Positions 32,458 to 42,107 of a stretch of 44,536 nt of DNA are shown here, piece by piece. Within the stretch, counting starts at the first letter, position 1. Every line of letters begins with the position of its first letter. The stretch spans positions 1 to 44,536 of the forward strand of contig CACXIM010000054.1 in the NCBI GenBank assembly GCA_902767725.1, in the 5' to 3' direction. The translations under genes and the position numbers were made by a program. The notes beneath the pieces are model-generated. The model made no database searches. It saw only the letters and a program-made list of their open reading frames with translations, and was not told the origin of the DNA. This stretch comes from an uncultured Bacteroidia bacterium (GTDB lineage: Bacteria; Bacteroidota; Bacteroidia; Bacteroidales; F082).

Positions 32458-35241
32458 TTACTTATTAGTTGTTTCATCATTTAACTCATTAAACAAATCC
32501 ATCTGAACACCGTCGCCTTGAGGCTTCACAATTTCCATGGGCACATCGTCAGGATTGACAACAATCTTTTCTTCATCTTGTGGCTCGTCGGGATCCGCAG
32601 GTTCCTCGGGCATATCGGGGCCTTCAGGCATTTCTTCGCTTGGCTCGGGTTGGAATGGCTCCAAGAACTGCCAGCTATCGATCTCCCTGGTAGAGAGGCG
32701 CTTACCCTTGGCTTTATAGCTCTTGATGCCAATGAACTCCTCCACGTTGATTTCGTCGTCGGGGAAGCTGTTGCCCGCATCGCTGACCTTGTAGCTCAGC
32801 AGTAAGCGTGGCAGGTCATCGGTACTCATACCCAAATACTTCGCCTCGGGATGTTCGCCGATGAAGGAGGCACGAGTGTTCAACTTGGTCTCGGCCTCGA
32901 TGCAGAAACGTTTCAAGTAGTGCTTCTGCGTCTCGCCTTCGATGTAAATGACGGAGAAAATTTCCTCCGGGTCAAACTTACGGATGTCCACCATGTCGTC
33001 ATCGAAGTGGGTGTTGAGGTCGAAGCCCGAGATTTTAAAATCGCCGTTGGCAAAGATTTGCAGGATCTTGTCTTCGCCCTCAAAGGCACCAAGGTATTGT
33101 CCGCGTTTGTCAACATTCAGTCGACGCACCGTATCATCAAACCAGATGTCGCGGGCGTTGAGTGTGGATACACCTTCCCCACCCTTCTTGATTTCCTTGA
33201 CCTCATATTTGGTAAGCAGGTTGCCGCGTGTATCACGACCCTTCACAGCAAGGTCGGCAAACTGGTAGTCCACTGTTTTCTGTTTCTTGTTGAACAGCAC
33301 TAAGGTCACTTTGATGACTTCGGCCTCGCCGTTGGGATTCGACGAGAAATAACGCACCTTCGAACCAGGCTTGCCCTGCGTAAGATCGTATTCCTTGTCG
33401 CGGGTTACGCCTTTCACCGCAAAGCGCTTCACATAATGCGGCGCACCACTCTTGCCGTCGCGGTAGACCACATTGTAAGTCGTGCGGTCGTCGTTCTTGT
33501 GGAACACGTCGACATGGATCACTTTCTGCCCCACAAAGAGTTTCGGCTGCAGCTTGACCACGGCATATTTGCCATCCTCGTGGAAAACGATGATGTCGTC
33601 CATGTCGGAGCAGTCGCACACGTATTCGTAAGCCTCTTTGTTTTTCTCACGTTTAAGACCCTCGCCTGTGCAGACGAAGCCCTCGTCACGGTTGACATAC
33701 AGTTTCTCGTTGTTGGCAGCCACGGCCACGGCCGAGATATTATCGAAGTTACGGATTTCGGTCTTGCGCTCACGGCCTTCGCCATATTTCTCCTTGATGT
33801 GCAGGAAATAGTCGATGGTGTAGTCCACGATATGGTCGAGGTTGTACTTGGCCTCTTCCATCTTTTTCTCGATGTCGGCCAACTGCTCGTCAGCTTTCTT
33901 GATATCGAACTTGGAGATTTTTCGGACTGGCTTCTCGCAGAGTTTCTCTACATCCTCGCGCGTGATCTCACGTTTCAGCAGCTTGCGGTACTTGTCGAAA
34001 CGGCGCTCGATGCCTGTGAGTTGGTCGTCCCAAGTCTCATAGTTCTTGTTTTCCAACTCTTTATATATGCCTTTCTCGAAGAAAATCTTCTCCAACGAGA
34101 TCCAATGCCAACTGTTTTCCAGCTCCTCGATGAGAATACGTAGCTCCCAACTGAGCAGTTCCATGGTGCGGTCGGTGCTGAGCTTCAGTATCTCACTCAC
34201 ACCCATAAACGCAGGGTGGTCGTTGACAATGACGCAAGCATTGGGCGAGATGGAAACCTCGCAGTCGGTGAAGGCGTAAAGTGCGTCGATGGTTTGGTCG
34301 GGCGAGACACCAGGATTCAAGTAGATGACGATTTCGCACTGCTCAGCGGTATTGTCGTCGATCTTCTTAATTTTTATCTTGCCCTTGTCGTTGCATTTTA
34401 CGATGCTCTCAATGACGCTGCCTGTGGTGGTTCCGTAGGGTATCTCGCTGATGACCAACGTCTTCTTGTCTTGTTGGCTGATGCGGGCACGAATGCGCAC
34501 CTTGCCGCCACGAAGGCCATCGTTGTAGTTGGTCACGTCCATCAAGCCACCTGTCGGGAAGTCGGGATAGAGCGTGAACGGCTCATCGCGCAGGTATGCG
34601 ATGGAGGCGTCGATAAGCTCATTGAAGTTATGAGGAAGGAACTTGGAGGCCAAGCCCACGGCGATGCCTTCGGTGCCTTGTGCCAGCAGCAGCGGGAATT
34701 TCACCGGAAGCGAAACGGGCTCGGCGTTTCGGTTGTCATAGGAACGTGTCCAGTCGGTGGTCTTATGGTTGAAGACGACTTCCTTGGCGAACTTGGAGAG
34801 ACGCGCCTCAATGTAACGCGGGGCGGCGGCATCGTCACCTGTGAGGATGTTGCCGAAGTTACCTTGAGTGTCGATGAGCAAGTCTTTCTGAGCCAACTGC
34901 ACAAGTGCGTCACCGATGGAGGCGTCGCCGTGCGGGTGGTATTTCATCGTATTACCCACGATGTTGGCTACCTTGTTGAAACGGCCATCATCGAGTTCGT
35001 CCATCGAGTGCAGGATGCGGCGTTGTACAGGCTTCAGGCCGTCCTCGATGGCGGGCACGGCACGTTCCAAGATGACATACGAGGCATAATCGAGAAACCA
35101 GTTCTCGAACATCCCTTTCAACGGTATGACATGGTATTCATCCTCCTGAGCCTGAGCGTCTTCCACACCTTCCAAAGTCTCGTCCATCGGCTGCTCGTCC
35201 AATGCTTCGTTTTCCAATTCAGTCTTGTCTTCGATATCCAT
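32458..35241 (-). CDS. parC: DNA topoisomerase IV subunit A
   Basis: A type IIA topoisomerase subunit of 927 residues that unlinks daughter chromosomes. After an acidic N-terminal extension (~1-35), it has the breakage-reunion core: DYASYVILERAVPAIEDGLKP, ILHSMDELDDG, VGNTMKYHPHGD, GNFGNILTGDDAAAPRYIE with catalytic Tyr143, then EIPYGTTTGSV and the coiled-coil region EKKMEEAKYNLDHIV. A C-terminal blade region and an acidic/proline tail (PEEPADPDEPQDEE) follow. GyrA was considered; the C-terminal layout without clear GyrA-box repeats, and its length, favour ParC. Its partner parE is not in this window. Confidence 0.9.
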   Translation of the reverse strand: MDIEDKTELENEALDEQPMDETLEGVEDAQAQEDEYHVIPLKGMFENWFLDYASYVILERAVPAIEDGLKPVQRRILHSMDELDDGRFNKVANIVGNTMKYHPHGDASIGDALVQLAQKDLLIDTQGNFGNILTGDDAAAPRYIEARLSKFAKEVVFNHKTTDWTRSYDNRNAEPVSLPVKFPLLLAQGTEGIAVGLASKFLPHNFNELIDASIAYLRDEPFTLYPDFPTGGLMDVTNYNDGLRGGKVRIRARISQQDKKTLVISEIPYGTTTGSVIESIVKCNDKGKIKIKKIDDNTAEQCEIVIYLNPGVSPDQTIDALYAFTDCEVSISPNACVIVNDHPAFMGVSEILKLSTDRTMELLSWELRILIEELENSWHWISLEKIFFEKGIYKELENKNYETWDDQLTGIERRFDKYRKLLKREITREDVEKLCEKPVRKISKFDIKKADEQLADIEKKMEEAKYNLDHIVDYTIDYFLHIKEKYGEGRERKTEIRNFDNISAVAVAANNEKLYVNRDEGFVCTGEGLKREKNKEAYEYVCDCSDMDDIIVFHEDGKYAVVKLQPKLFVGQKVIHVDVFHKNDDRTTYNVVYRDGKSGAPHYVKRFAVKGVTRDKEYDLTQGKPGSKVRYFSSNPNGEAEVIKVTLVLFNKKQKTVDYQFADLAVKGRDTRGNLLTKYEVKEIKKGGEGVSTLNARDIWFDDTVRRLNVDKRGQYLGAFEGEDKILQIFANGDFKISGFDLNTHFDDDMVDIRKFDPEEIFSVIYIEGETQKHYLKRFCIEAETKLNTRASFIGEHPEAKYLGMSTDDLPRLLLSYKVSDAGNSFPDDEINVEEFIGIKSYKAKGKRLSTREIDSWQFLEPFQPEPSEEMPEGPDMPEEPADPDEPQDEEKIVVNPDDVPMEIVKPQGDGVQMDLFNELNDETTNK

Positions 35242-35262
35242 TGCGGGGTTGTTCTAAAGTTG

Positions 35263-35270
35263 CAAAGATA
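35263..35270 (-). promoter_or_regulatory. -7 promoter element of parC
   Basis: TATCTTTG on the minus strand, followed by C, 21 bases ahead of the parC ATG at 35241. The -33 region is not clear. Confidence 0.5.
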
Positions 35271-35297
35271 GGAAATTTTTCGATTGCCACGAAGGCT

Positions 35298-35879
35298 TTA
35301 ATAATCAAAATCAACCGTGAAAGGTTGATGGTTTTCTGCTTGGATTGCATACATCACCAACTTGATTTCTTGCTTTGGAGATGTGTCATGGAACAATTGG
35401 CTCAAACCAATACGAGCGACTTCCCTTTCATAAGGCTGGTAAAACACTATGTCATCACCAACTCGTTTAATGTGTATGAAGGCTTGGTGCTTTGAAGGAA
35501 ATCCCAAGAAAACTGAACAAATGGGATAATCCTTACCATTGACGACAAATCTATATACGACATACTCGGTGGCACGGCTGTACTTGAACACAACGGCATC
35601 TGCATGGTTTTCTCCATCCGCCCAAACGCATACTCCCGCCTCATCTCCAACATGCATATTATGAGGTGTAACCCGAAAACTAACATCCAGTTTATCAAGA
35701 TTCTGCTCGACAATTATATGACTTGGGAAAAGCAGGGTGTCATTTTCATCAAGGACGCCACTCGTCAAAGTTTGATGATGTTGGAATGTGTTTGTAGTCG
35801 TTTTGGATGATGAAGCACATGAACAAACCAGTATGGCCACAACTAACAATGGCAAAAGAGTTAAAGCCTTTCTCCACAT
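35298..35879 (-). CDS. Exported lipoprotein of unknown function
   Basis: From ATG 35879 (MWRKALTLLPLLVVAILVCSC), a 193-residue protein with lipid-modified Cys21 and Ser-rich start. The mature part has TLLFPSHIIVEQNLDKLDVSF, then VCVWADGENHADAV, YVVYRFVVNGKDYPIC and FLGFPSKHQAFIHIK, a predicted beta-rich domain. No family is recognised. It has a TATTTTTG -7 box 44 bases upstream. A start at 35900 has no signal-peptide-like beginning and is rejected. Confidence 0.8.
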   Translation of the reverse strand: MWRKALTLLPLLVVAILVCSCASSSKTTTNTFQHHQTLTSGVLDENDTLLFPSHIIVEQNLDKLDVSFRVTPHNMHVGDEAGVCVWADGENHADAVVFKYSRATEYVVYRFVVNGKDYPICSVFLGFPSKHQAFIHIKRVGDDIVFYQPYEREVARIGLSQLFHDTSPKQEIKLVMYAIQAENHQPFTVDFDY

Positions 35880-35922
35880 TATGATTTCCCGTTGATCCAT
35901 AAGTTTGAGTTGTTAATAAGTG

Positions 35923-35930
35923 CAAAAATA
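35923..35930 (-). promoter_or_regulatory. -7 promoter element of the lipoprotein at 35298-35879
   Basis: On the minus strand TATTTTTG (35930-35923) followed by C. Confidence 0.5.
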
Positions 35931-35972
35931 TAAAAAACTCCATAAAGTTGCTTTTCTTTGCAGCAGAAATCA

Positions 35973-37997
35973 TCACTTCCAAAACCTCAACACGGCAATT
36001 TCACCGAGTAACGCAAGCAGAGCTATCAGTGCGAATAATTTCCACTGAGAGGACTGGTGCGCCATGGCCTCCACAAGGTCGGCAGTGGCGAAGTCGGAGG
36101 TATCGAAAACAGCAGCCACGTTGAAGCCAGCCTTCTTGAATTGCGGCTCAATATCGTCACGCTCGGCAAAGGCCATCTTCGACTCGACACGGCTCTCATT
36201 CCAAGCCGTCACACGGTTCAAAGTGTCGTTCACGAGCAGGTTGTAAAAACCTGAAGCCGGCAGGTTGTCGTTCAGATAGAGATACACCTTTCCGTTGCGC
36301 ACCTCGGAAGCAGGCATCAGCTCAAAGCTGCGGTCTTCGTTAGCGAAAAGGATTTGACGGTCACCCTCAAGATTCATGTCGTTCAACACCAACATCTTGT
36401 CCGTCCCTATGGTATAAGACAGACGTCCCATCTTGCCGCCCATGAAGGCCGCCTTGACCATTGTGGGGACGAAGAGGGCGTTATCTGCAAAGTCGCTCCA
36501 CTTGGGGCTTAGTGCCGTGGCCATCACGAAGACCTGCCCCTTCCCCACTGCCTCAGACAGCAGCAACGGGTCGCTGTTTTTCAATGTCAGCAAGGTTGTT
36601 GGGACACCATTGGAGCGCAGCCTCAGATGACGTTTCACCTTGGGCAGGTCAGGGTGTTGGGGCATATCGAGGATAATGTCATTGAAAAAGGCATGATGCA
36701 TGGCCAAGTCCTCCACTGCCGTGGTGTTGGTATCGGCTTCCATCAAGGTAAGGCCAAGCTTCCTATACATAAAGCCATTGCTCTTTGGGTCGTCAATAGA
36801 GGGAAACACCATCAGGCTGGCACCTTCTGAAACGGCATCCAACAAGGTCTGCTGCAAGGTCTCGTTCAGCTTCGCTGTCTCGTTGACGATGAGCAGCTGT
36901 GACTGGGCTATCGTAGCCAAATCGAAGCGTGAGGGCTCCATCAAAGTGTATTTGAATTGCTCGTCATCTTCGAAAATCATGGCACAATTGCTCTTTTCCG
37001 TACCCAACTCCACCACCGAGAGACTCGGCTTCACACTCAAGACGAAGTTGTAGCTATCATCAAAGGTGATGGGATGGTCCATCAAGGAGACGCTGCATTT
37101 CTGCTCGCCGTTGTGTTCCACCACAAACTGCATCGTGAGCTCTGCCGTACCGTTTTTCTCCAAATCGATCGTCGTCGAAGCTGCCATATTGCCGTTCATC
37201 GTGAAGTTGACGGGCAAGCCTTTCACCTCCTTGTCGCCTTGGTTGACGACGCGCACCATCAAATCGTTGGTCAAGCCAGATTGTACGATAGGCGACGCCA
37301 GCCACACCGAGTCGATGTAAAGGTTGGTCTTGAACTCGGGCACCATCGGGACGACGACCACCTGCATGGATGTGTCGGCCTTGGCTGCCGACAAATCATA
37401 GGTATTGGTCTGGAAATCGGAATACACGAACAAGGTAGAAGTCTCAAACCCATGCTGTTTGCCCAGCATCTCGAAACGGTCGATGACCTCACCCATTGGT
37501 GCAGGTGCGCCATCAGGATTCATGCGGTCGAGCTGGTCGAGCATTTCCTCTTGGTTCATCGGGTATTCGTTTTGGATCTCGAAGCTGTTGGTCATCAGCA
37601 GGTAACGGTTAGAAGGGTTGAGTTTGTGCACCAAATCCCGAGCCGACTGCCGCGCATCCTCAATCATAGTAGTACGTTGCGACTGTCCCTTCATGCTCAT
37701 CGAGTTGTCGATGTAGATGCCAATGAGATTATTCTCCGCATTGACATTCAATTGTTTCTCAGGATAATACGGAAAGGCAAAAGCCAACACCAAAGTCGCA
37801 ATAAACAGGCAGCGCAATAGCAAAGTAACGAGATATTTCAGCTTTCGAGTCTTGGCGTTCTCCTGTTGGATGGTTCGCAGCACAGCCGTATTGCTGAAAT
37901 ACACCAACTTATGCCGCCTGAAGTTGAACAGGTGGATGAGGATGGGGATCAGCAAGGCAAGCAAGCCCCAAAGCATATTGGGATAAAGGAAACGCAT
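35973..37997 (-). CDS. BatA/VWA-domain membrane protein
   Basis: A 674-residue protein from ATG 37997. It opens with a BatA-type N-terminal segment (MRFLYPNMLWGLLALLIPIL... HLFNFRRHKLVYFSNTAVLR, then KYLVTLLLRCLFIATLVLAF), followed by a von Willebrand A domain (~92-250) with IDNSMSM at Asp97, a MIDAS-type DxSxS site, and STLFVYSDFQ. A long extracytoplasmic region (~260-640) leads to a C-terminal helix (LFALIALLALLGEIAVLRF). Related proteins in Bacteroidota lie in the Bat (aerotolerance) group; here it stands without other bat or MoxR genes, so only an envelope role is supported. Confidence 0.9.
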   Translation of the reverse strand: MRFLYPNMLWGLLALLIPILIHLFNFRRHKLVYFSNTAVLRTIQQENAKTRKLKYLVTLLLRCLFIATLVLAFAFPYYPEKQLNVNAENNLIGIYIDNSMSMKGQSQRTTMIEDARQSARDLVHKLNPSNRYLLMTNSFEIQNEYPMNQEEMLDQLDRMNPDGAPAPMGEVIDRFEMLGKQHGFETSTLFVYSDFQTNTYDLSAAKADTSMQVVVVPMVPEFKTNLYIDSVWLASPIVQSGLTNDLMVRVVNQGDKEVKGLPVNFTMNGNMAASTTIDLEKNGTAELTMQFVVEHNGEQKCSVSLMDHPITFDDSYNFVLSVKPSLSVVELGTEKSNCAMIFEDDEQFKYTLMEPSRFDLATIAQSQLLIVNETAKLNETLQQTLLDAVSEGASLMVFPSIDDPKSNGFMYRKLGLTLMEADTNTTAVEDLAMHHAFFNDIILDMPQHPDLPKVKRHLRLRSNGVPTTLLTLKNSDPLLLSEAVGKGQVFVMATALSPKWSDFADNALFVPTMVKAAFMGGKMGRLSYTIGTDKMLVLNDMNLEGDRQILFANEDRSFELMPASEVRNGKVYLYLNDNLPASGFYNLLVNDTLNRVTAWNESRVESKMAFAERDDIEPQFKKAGFNVAAVFDTSDFATADLVEAMAHQSSQWKLFALIALLALLGEIAVLRFWK

Positions 37998-38014
37998 GAC
38001 CAAAAAAGTGGCTG

Positions 38015-38022
38015 CAAAGATA
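38015..38022 (-). promoter_or_regulatory. -7 promoter element of the BatA/VWA gene
   Basis: TATCTTTG followed by C on the minus strand, 17 bases ahead of the ATG at 37997. A TTTG occurs about 23 bases upstream. Confidence 0.5.
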
Positions 38023-38033
38023 CAAAATCTTTA

Positions 38034-38855
38034 TCAGTATCCGAACAAATGGCCGCGGTTGTTACGACGGCGACGGTCATTGGAAAAGGTAGCACACGCA
38101 TCTTTCAGTCTTGGTTTCAGCGGTATGGCAATTCCCAAACTGACCTCCAAACCTTGTGGCAAACGATAGCCCGTTATGTGATAAGCATTTACGTTGACAG
38201 CTTCAGCCGTTCCTTCCTTCTCGTATGCTGAATAGCTGTCGAGAAATCCCTGATGGAAGGTCACATTGAGTTTCAACAAAAGATCTTGATAACCGATGGA
38301 AACATTACTCCTTACACCCACCCCAGCAAAGGCTCCCGCATGAATCATTGACATGTTGGCGCTGTCGACAGCCAAGGTCTCGTCAAGCGCAATGGGATCA
38401 GTCCTATCCAAATGGATCTCACCAGCCAGACACATTCCAGCTTCTGCACCCACTGTCACAAAAGGTTGGAAATAGGGTTTCACCTTCCAAACCACCTCCA
38501 AAGGAAGCCGTAAATCCACATTGTGCGTCATAATCGAGTAATGCACCTCCGCTCCCGAAGGCTGATGCACGTAGTTCATGTCTGTGCCACGTTGCACATA
38601 CGCTACCTCGGGCGAAAAAACAAGTGCCTCATTGAGGGGGATATCCAAAAACAAGCCGCCCATCGGTGTAAAGACAAAAGACTGCGGCAACTGCATCAAC
38701 GCAGGATTGTTGAAATATAGCATCCTAGGCATATTCACACCGCCTTTAATGCCCAAGGCAAGTGTCCTATCCATCGGCCTGCTTTGCTCCATTTGGGCAA
38801 AAACGCCTGTTTGACAAGCCAAAAATAATCCTATGATTAAAAAAAACCTCTTCAT
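38034..38855 (-). CDS. PorT-like outer-membrane beta-barrel protein
   Basis: A 273-residue protein from ATG 38855 with signal peptide (MKRFFLIIGLFLACQTGVFAQ). The mature part follows the PorT/OmpA-barrel pattern: LALGIKGGVNMPRM, GGLFLDIPLNEALVFSPEVAYVQRG, NVDLRLPLEVVWKVKPYFQPFVTVGAEAGM and AGVGVRSNVSIGYQDLLLKLNV. It ends with a basic Arg/Asn tail (DRRRRNNRGHLFGY), unusual for a barrel, which normally ends in an aromatic strand; the last two residues, Gly-Tyr, may partly serve. It is the last gene of a 42 kb-38 kb minus-strand run, 14 bases after the lipoprotein gene. Confidence 0.82.
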   Translation of the reverse strand: MKRFFLIIGLFLACQTGVFAQMEQSRPMDRTLALGIKGGVNMPRMLYFNNPALMQLPQSFVFTPMGGLFLDIPLNEALVFSPEVAYVQRGTDMNYVHQPSGAEVHYSIMTHNVDLRLPLEVVWKVKPYFQPFVTVGAEAGMCLAGEIHLDRTDPIALDETLAVDSANMSMIHAGAFAGVGVRSNVSIGYQDLLLKLNVTFHQGFLDSYSAYEKEGTAEAVNVNAYHITGYRLPQGLEVSLGIAIPLKPRLKDACATFSNDRRRRNNRGHLFGY

Positions 38856-38869
38856 TTCTTCTCTTTCTT

Positions 38870-39505
38870 TTATTGCCAAGGCCATTCGCATCGGGCTGCC
38901 AAGCCATCGTTGTCCTTGTAAATGTAATAGGAGCCTCGCGAAGGTGCATTACCCTGCCCTTCTCCATCGACCTTCTTCACAATAAAGGCCATGGTGAAAT
39001 CAACAATTCCTTCGTCACGTATCTTACCGCCAATCATCACACCACGCTCCATCCGATAGTTCATGCCCTCAACCACTTTGTTTTCCAAACAATAAACCGT
39101 AAAGCCTGTCTCGTTTCCCATAACGAATACGGTATCTGTTTTCTGCTCATCGCCGTCATACAAATCCATCACAGCGATGCCATTATGCTGCTCGCTGAAA
39201 CGCACATAAGCATTAGGATAACAGCTAGGCGTTGGTAGATGCTGGTTGTTGCTCACCAACATGTTTGATTCAACGACATACGAGCCTTCTATCTTTGGGG
39301 GAATGGGGCCTTCGGGAATGTCACCGAAAACCGTTATAAACTTCTCCTGTATCGAATCGGGAATCACCGAAAGGAGGCTGTCAATATAGTACTCCGTTCC
39401 AACGAGCGCAATGGTTTTCCCGTTGTTCTCTTTGACGCAGGAGTTCATGATTATGACACTTGCCAACAAAAGGCAAAAGACAAATATGTTTCCTCTGTTT
39501 TTCAT
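38870..39505 (-). CDS. Exported lipoprotein of unknown function
   Basis: A 211-residue protein from ATG 39505 (MKNRGNIFVFCLLLASVIIM then NSC), with a lipobox. The mature part has TIALVGTEYYIDSLLSVIPDSIQEKFI, IEGSYVVESNMLVSN, GIAVMDLYDGDEQKTDTVFVMGN and FTMAFIVKKV, a beta-rich lipocalin-like pattern. No family is recognised. It lies between the big T9SS protein gene (14-base gap upstream) and the PorT-like barrel (14-base gap downstream), so the three are probably one operon. Confidence 0.8.
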   Translation of the reverse strand: MKNRGNIFVFCLLLASVIIMNSCVKENNGKTIALVGTEYYIDSLLSVIPDSIQEKFITVFGDIPEGPIPPKIEGSYVVESNMLVSNNQHLPTPSCYPNAYVRFSEQHNGIAVMDLYDGDEQKTDTVFVMGNETGFTVYCLENKVVEGMNYRMERGVMIGGKIRDEGIVDFTMAFIVKKVDGEGQGNAPSRGSYYIYKDNDGLAARCEWPWQ

Positions 39506-39519
39506 TTTCAAAACAAACC

Positions 39520-42039
39520 TTATTCAATTACCACCTTTTTGGCAAGAATCCCCTCTTTTCCATTGACCACGAAGAAATACATGCCCTTGCGACCGTTGAG
39601 GTTGTACTCTAAGACCTTGTGTTCCGAATCATTATAGGTTTCAAAGCTGTCGACCAAATTACCCGTCACATCATACACCTTGACACTTGCTTTTCCTTCA
39701 AAACCACTGAAAACGAGGGTCATCTGTCCGTTGTTAGGATTGGGCACGATGTCGACCTCATCGGCAAAACGACCGTTCTCTTCGACATCCAAGAAGGAGG
39801 ATTTGAGGTAGATTTTGCACGAATCAACACCGCAACCGTTCTCTATGGTAGCAGTGAGCACAGTATAATCGTCATCGCTGTCGGCCACATAAACTTTGCA
39901 TTTACTGCAATATTTTCCGTTAAGCAATATAGGCTCGGGGTCAAATTCTATAGCCCACGAAGGCTTGCTGATGCTCCAGTTGCAACTTTCCCACACGCAT
40001 TTTTGGTTGGTCTCCTCAACATAAAAGTCGTATTGGAAGGAGAAAAACTCAGTATTTGTGACCACTGCAACAGTGTCTTCTGTAGCACCAGGATTGCCAT
40101 ACACGACAGCTCCAGGACTGGCGCACCTTAATTTGTCAAGGTTGGGCTTATAGTGCATGTCTTCAATATAGAAGGTCTTTTCAAGATAACAGCTGTCTTC
40201 GGTAAGGCCTTGGAAGGTATGTCCGGCGGGTGAAGTGTTATCATAGAAATACACAACTTCATGTCCAGGCCATGGTATGACCGGAACAGAGTCACACGCT
40301 CCACGAATGGTATCGCTTTCAAGAATCGATTGAGTGTTGATGGTGATATCAAGGACGTAGGTACTATCGCACACCTGATCGCCGAAACCGTGAGGAAATG
40401 TCCTTGCGATATGATGGCCTTGGTCCTCTGGGTGGAAAATTTCTCCAGTAAGCGGCCAAGTGTACACGTCGCAAGTGACAACTGGATCTTCCTCATAATA
40501 GAACTCTTGGTGGAATTTAAGGTTCAAGCGATATTTAAACGGACAGCCACCTGCAGGGTCGTCGACGACAACCGAATCGATGGCATTGCCATGGTAGTCT
40601 CTGCCAGCAATATCCCAATGATAGTATGGATCTTGGTCATGGGGAACGCACACATAAACGTTGGGGTTATAGTTGATAGGCGTCTGGAATTCGCCCACAG
40701 AGAGTTCAAGTTTGTAAACTTGCGGGCAGCCATGATTACCAATACTGTCGTAGTAGGCCACATCACCGTCATGATAGTATTTGTTACCATCAAACCAAAC
40801 CAGGGTATCACCTGTGCAGAGATCCCTAGGGTCAAGAAGCATCAGGTTCTCATCCCAAACAGTCAAATTAAGTCTGACGATGCTGTCGCAACCGTGTTGC
40901 GTAGTGTGGTCGGTATATGATGTCTGAATAGAAGAAGTGTAGCTGGTGCCATAGAAGCCGTAGCTCTCGCCAAAACAGATGGCGGTATCAATCGTCGTCT
41001 CGTCGTAAGTAGGATGAACGGTGACGGCAACGCTGACATCCTGCGAGTTGTTCCAATCCACGTCCACAACATGACAATAATAGGTGGTTGTGCCCACATT
41101 AGGTGTCGCCACAGGGTGCTGTGCCGAAGGATTGTCCAAGGTATTGGTTGGAGTCCAACTATAATTGTAATTGCCTGAACCACCAGTGGGCAAGGCATGC
41201 AGTGTGGTTGAGGCTCCTTGGCAAAGGTCGGTCTCGTCAGCAGTAGCCGAGGCTGTCATACTACCCACATAGACCGTGCACTGAGGTGCGCCCACCAGTA
41301 CGAGTTCACGGAAAGAAATGTCATCCAAGCCAAAATCGTTACCGCTACCCCCAGTGTTTTGATTCAGAATGGTGATGGTGGCCGAGGTGGCATTGCCGCT
41401 ATTCCACAACACATAGAACTGCCGCCATTCATTCGTAGAAGGCGGTGCCGAAAAGATATTACCAAGCTGGATGTTGTTGATGCTAAATTGTAGTTGGGCC
41501 ACCTCATGAGCCTGTCCTGCAAGAGTACATACCCAAGTGGAGAACGCATAATTAGTGTTGGGATTCACAGTGATTTGTTCCGTCCAGACGTTGGTGTAGG
41601 GTGTTGTGGAGCCATTCACAATCATGAAATTACCTGAGTCTTCGTGCCCCACTCCATGGAAGTTTTCATGATGCAGGCTGGCATCGTAGTCCACATAATA
41701 GGTTCCTTCGTTCCATAGGTTGGTATTGTATTGATAGGAAGAGGTGAAGCCCATATTACCCTGATTGAAGTCACCGTTGACTACGCTTTCGGCACCTGGC
41801 GCATAACCAGAACAAGTATATGTTGTCGTTACCATCGGCGAAGCTACCGTAACAGGGCCCTCTGTGGCCGAAAGACCCGTGGCTGGCGACCATTGGTAAT
41901 ACATGGCGCCCGATGCCGTCAACGTCACAGATTCACCGGGCTGGATGTTTGCCGACGACGGGGTAATGGTAACGGGTTGGGCAAAGGAACACACAACAGA
42001 CAAAACGAAGAAGAGAACAAACAAGTATCTTTTTCTCAT
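39520..42039 (-). CDS. Large T9SS surface protein with Ig-like, sugar-binding-like and CDS-motif repeats
   Basis: About 839 residues from ATG 42039 (an ATG at 42045 is equally near). In order: signal peptide (MRKRYLFVLFFVLSVVCSFAQ); a PKD/Ig-like domain (~22-85, VTITPSSANIQPGESVTLTA); a galactose-binding-like jelly roll (~88-250; VVNGDFNQGNMGF... WTEQITVNPNTNYAFSTWV... DDISFRELVLVG); a PKD-like domain (~265-350); then several cysteine-containing units (~355-700) with GCDSIVRLNLTV and VCDSTYVLDITI motifs; and a type A sorting domain (~760-839, DIVPNPNNGQMTLVFSG... ILAKKVVIE). A -7 box lies just upstream. The likely role is adhesion or glycan capture at the cell surface. Confidence 0.9.
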   Translation of the reverse strand: MRKRYLFVLFFVLSVVCSFAQPVTITPSSANIQPGESVTLTASGAMYYQWSPATGLSATEGPVTVASPMVTTTYTCSGYAPGAESVVNGDFNQGNMGFTSSYQYNTNLWNEGTYYVDYDASLHHENFHGVGHEDSGNFMIVNGSTTPYTNVWTEQITVNPNTNYAFSTWVCTLAGQAHEVAQLQFSINNIQLGNIFSAPPSTNEWRQFYVLWNSGNATSATITILNQNTGGSGNDFGLDDISFRELVLVGAPQCTVYVGSMTASATADETDLCQGASTTLHALPTGGSGNYNYSWTPTNTLDNPSAQHPVATPNVGTTTYYCHVVDVDWNNSQDVSVAVTVHPTYDETTIDTAICFGESYGFYGTSYTSSIQTSYTDHTTQHGCDSIVRLNLTVWDENLMLLDPRDLCTGDTLVWFDGNKYYHDGDVAYYDSIGNHGCPQVYKLELSVGEFQTPINYNPNVYVCVPHDQDPYYHWDIAGRDYHGNAIDSVVVDDPAGGCPFKYRLNLKFHQEFYYEEDPVVTCDVYTWPLTGEIFHPEDQGHHIARTFPHGFGDQVCDSTYVLDITINTQSILESDTIRGACDSVPVIPWPGHEVVYFYDNTSPAGHTFQGLTEDSCYLEKTFYIEDMHYKPNLDKLRCASPGAVVYGNPGATEDTVAVVTNTEFFSFQYDFYVEETNQKCVWESCNWSISKPSWAIEFDPEPILLNGKYCSKCKVYVADSDDDYTVLTATIENGCGVDSCKIYLKSSFLDVEENGRFADEVDIVPNPNNGQMTLVFSGFEGKASVKVYDVTGNLVDSFETYNDSEHKVLEYNLNGRKGMYFFVVNGKEGILAKKVVIE

Positions 42040-42057
42040 AGCCATCTCACTTTTCTG

Positions 42058-42065
42058 CAAAAATA
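42058..42065 (-). promoter_or_regulatory. -7 promoter element of the T9SS protein operon
   Basis: On the minus strand TATTTTTG (42065-42058) followed by C, about 19 bases ahead of the ATG at 42039; a TTG with a 16-base spacer is a possible short -33 element. Confidence 0.5.
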
Positions 42066-42107
42066 GAGATTTTTTTCTTTACAATCCTCGTTCTGATAAA
42101 AATAGAC

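Noticed and set aside
32458-35241. DNA gyrase subunit A instead of ParC
   Set aside because: The breakage-reunion core alone cannot separate them, but the C-terminal part lacks clear GyrA-box repeats; ParC is preferred without certainty.
35973-37997. Complete Bat operon
   Set aside because: Only one BatA/VWA gene is present, with no MoxR, DUF58 or TPR partner nearby.
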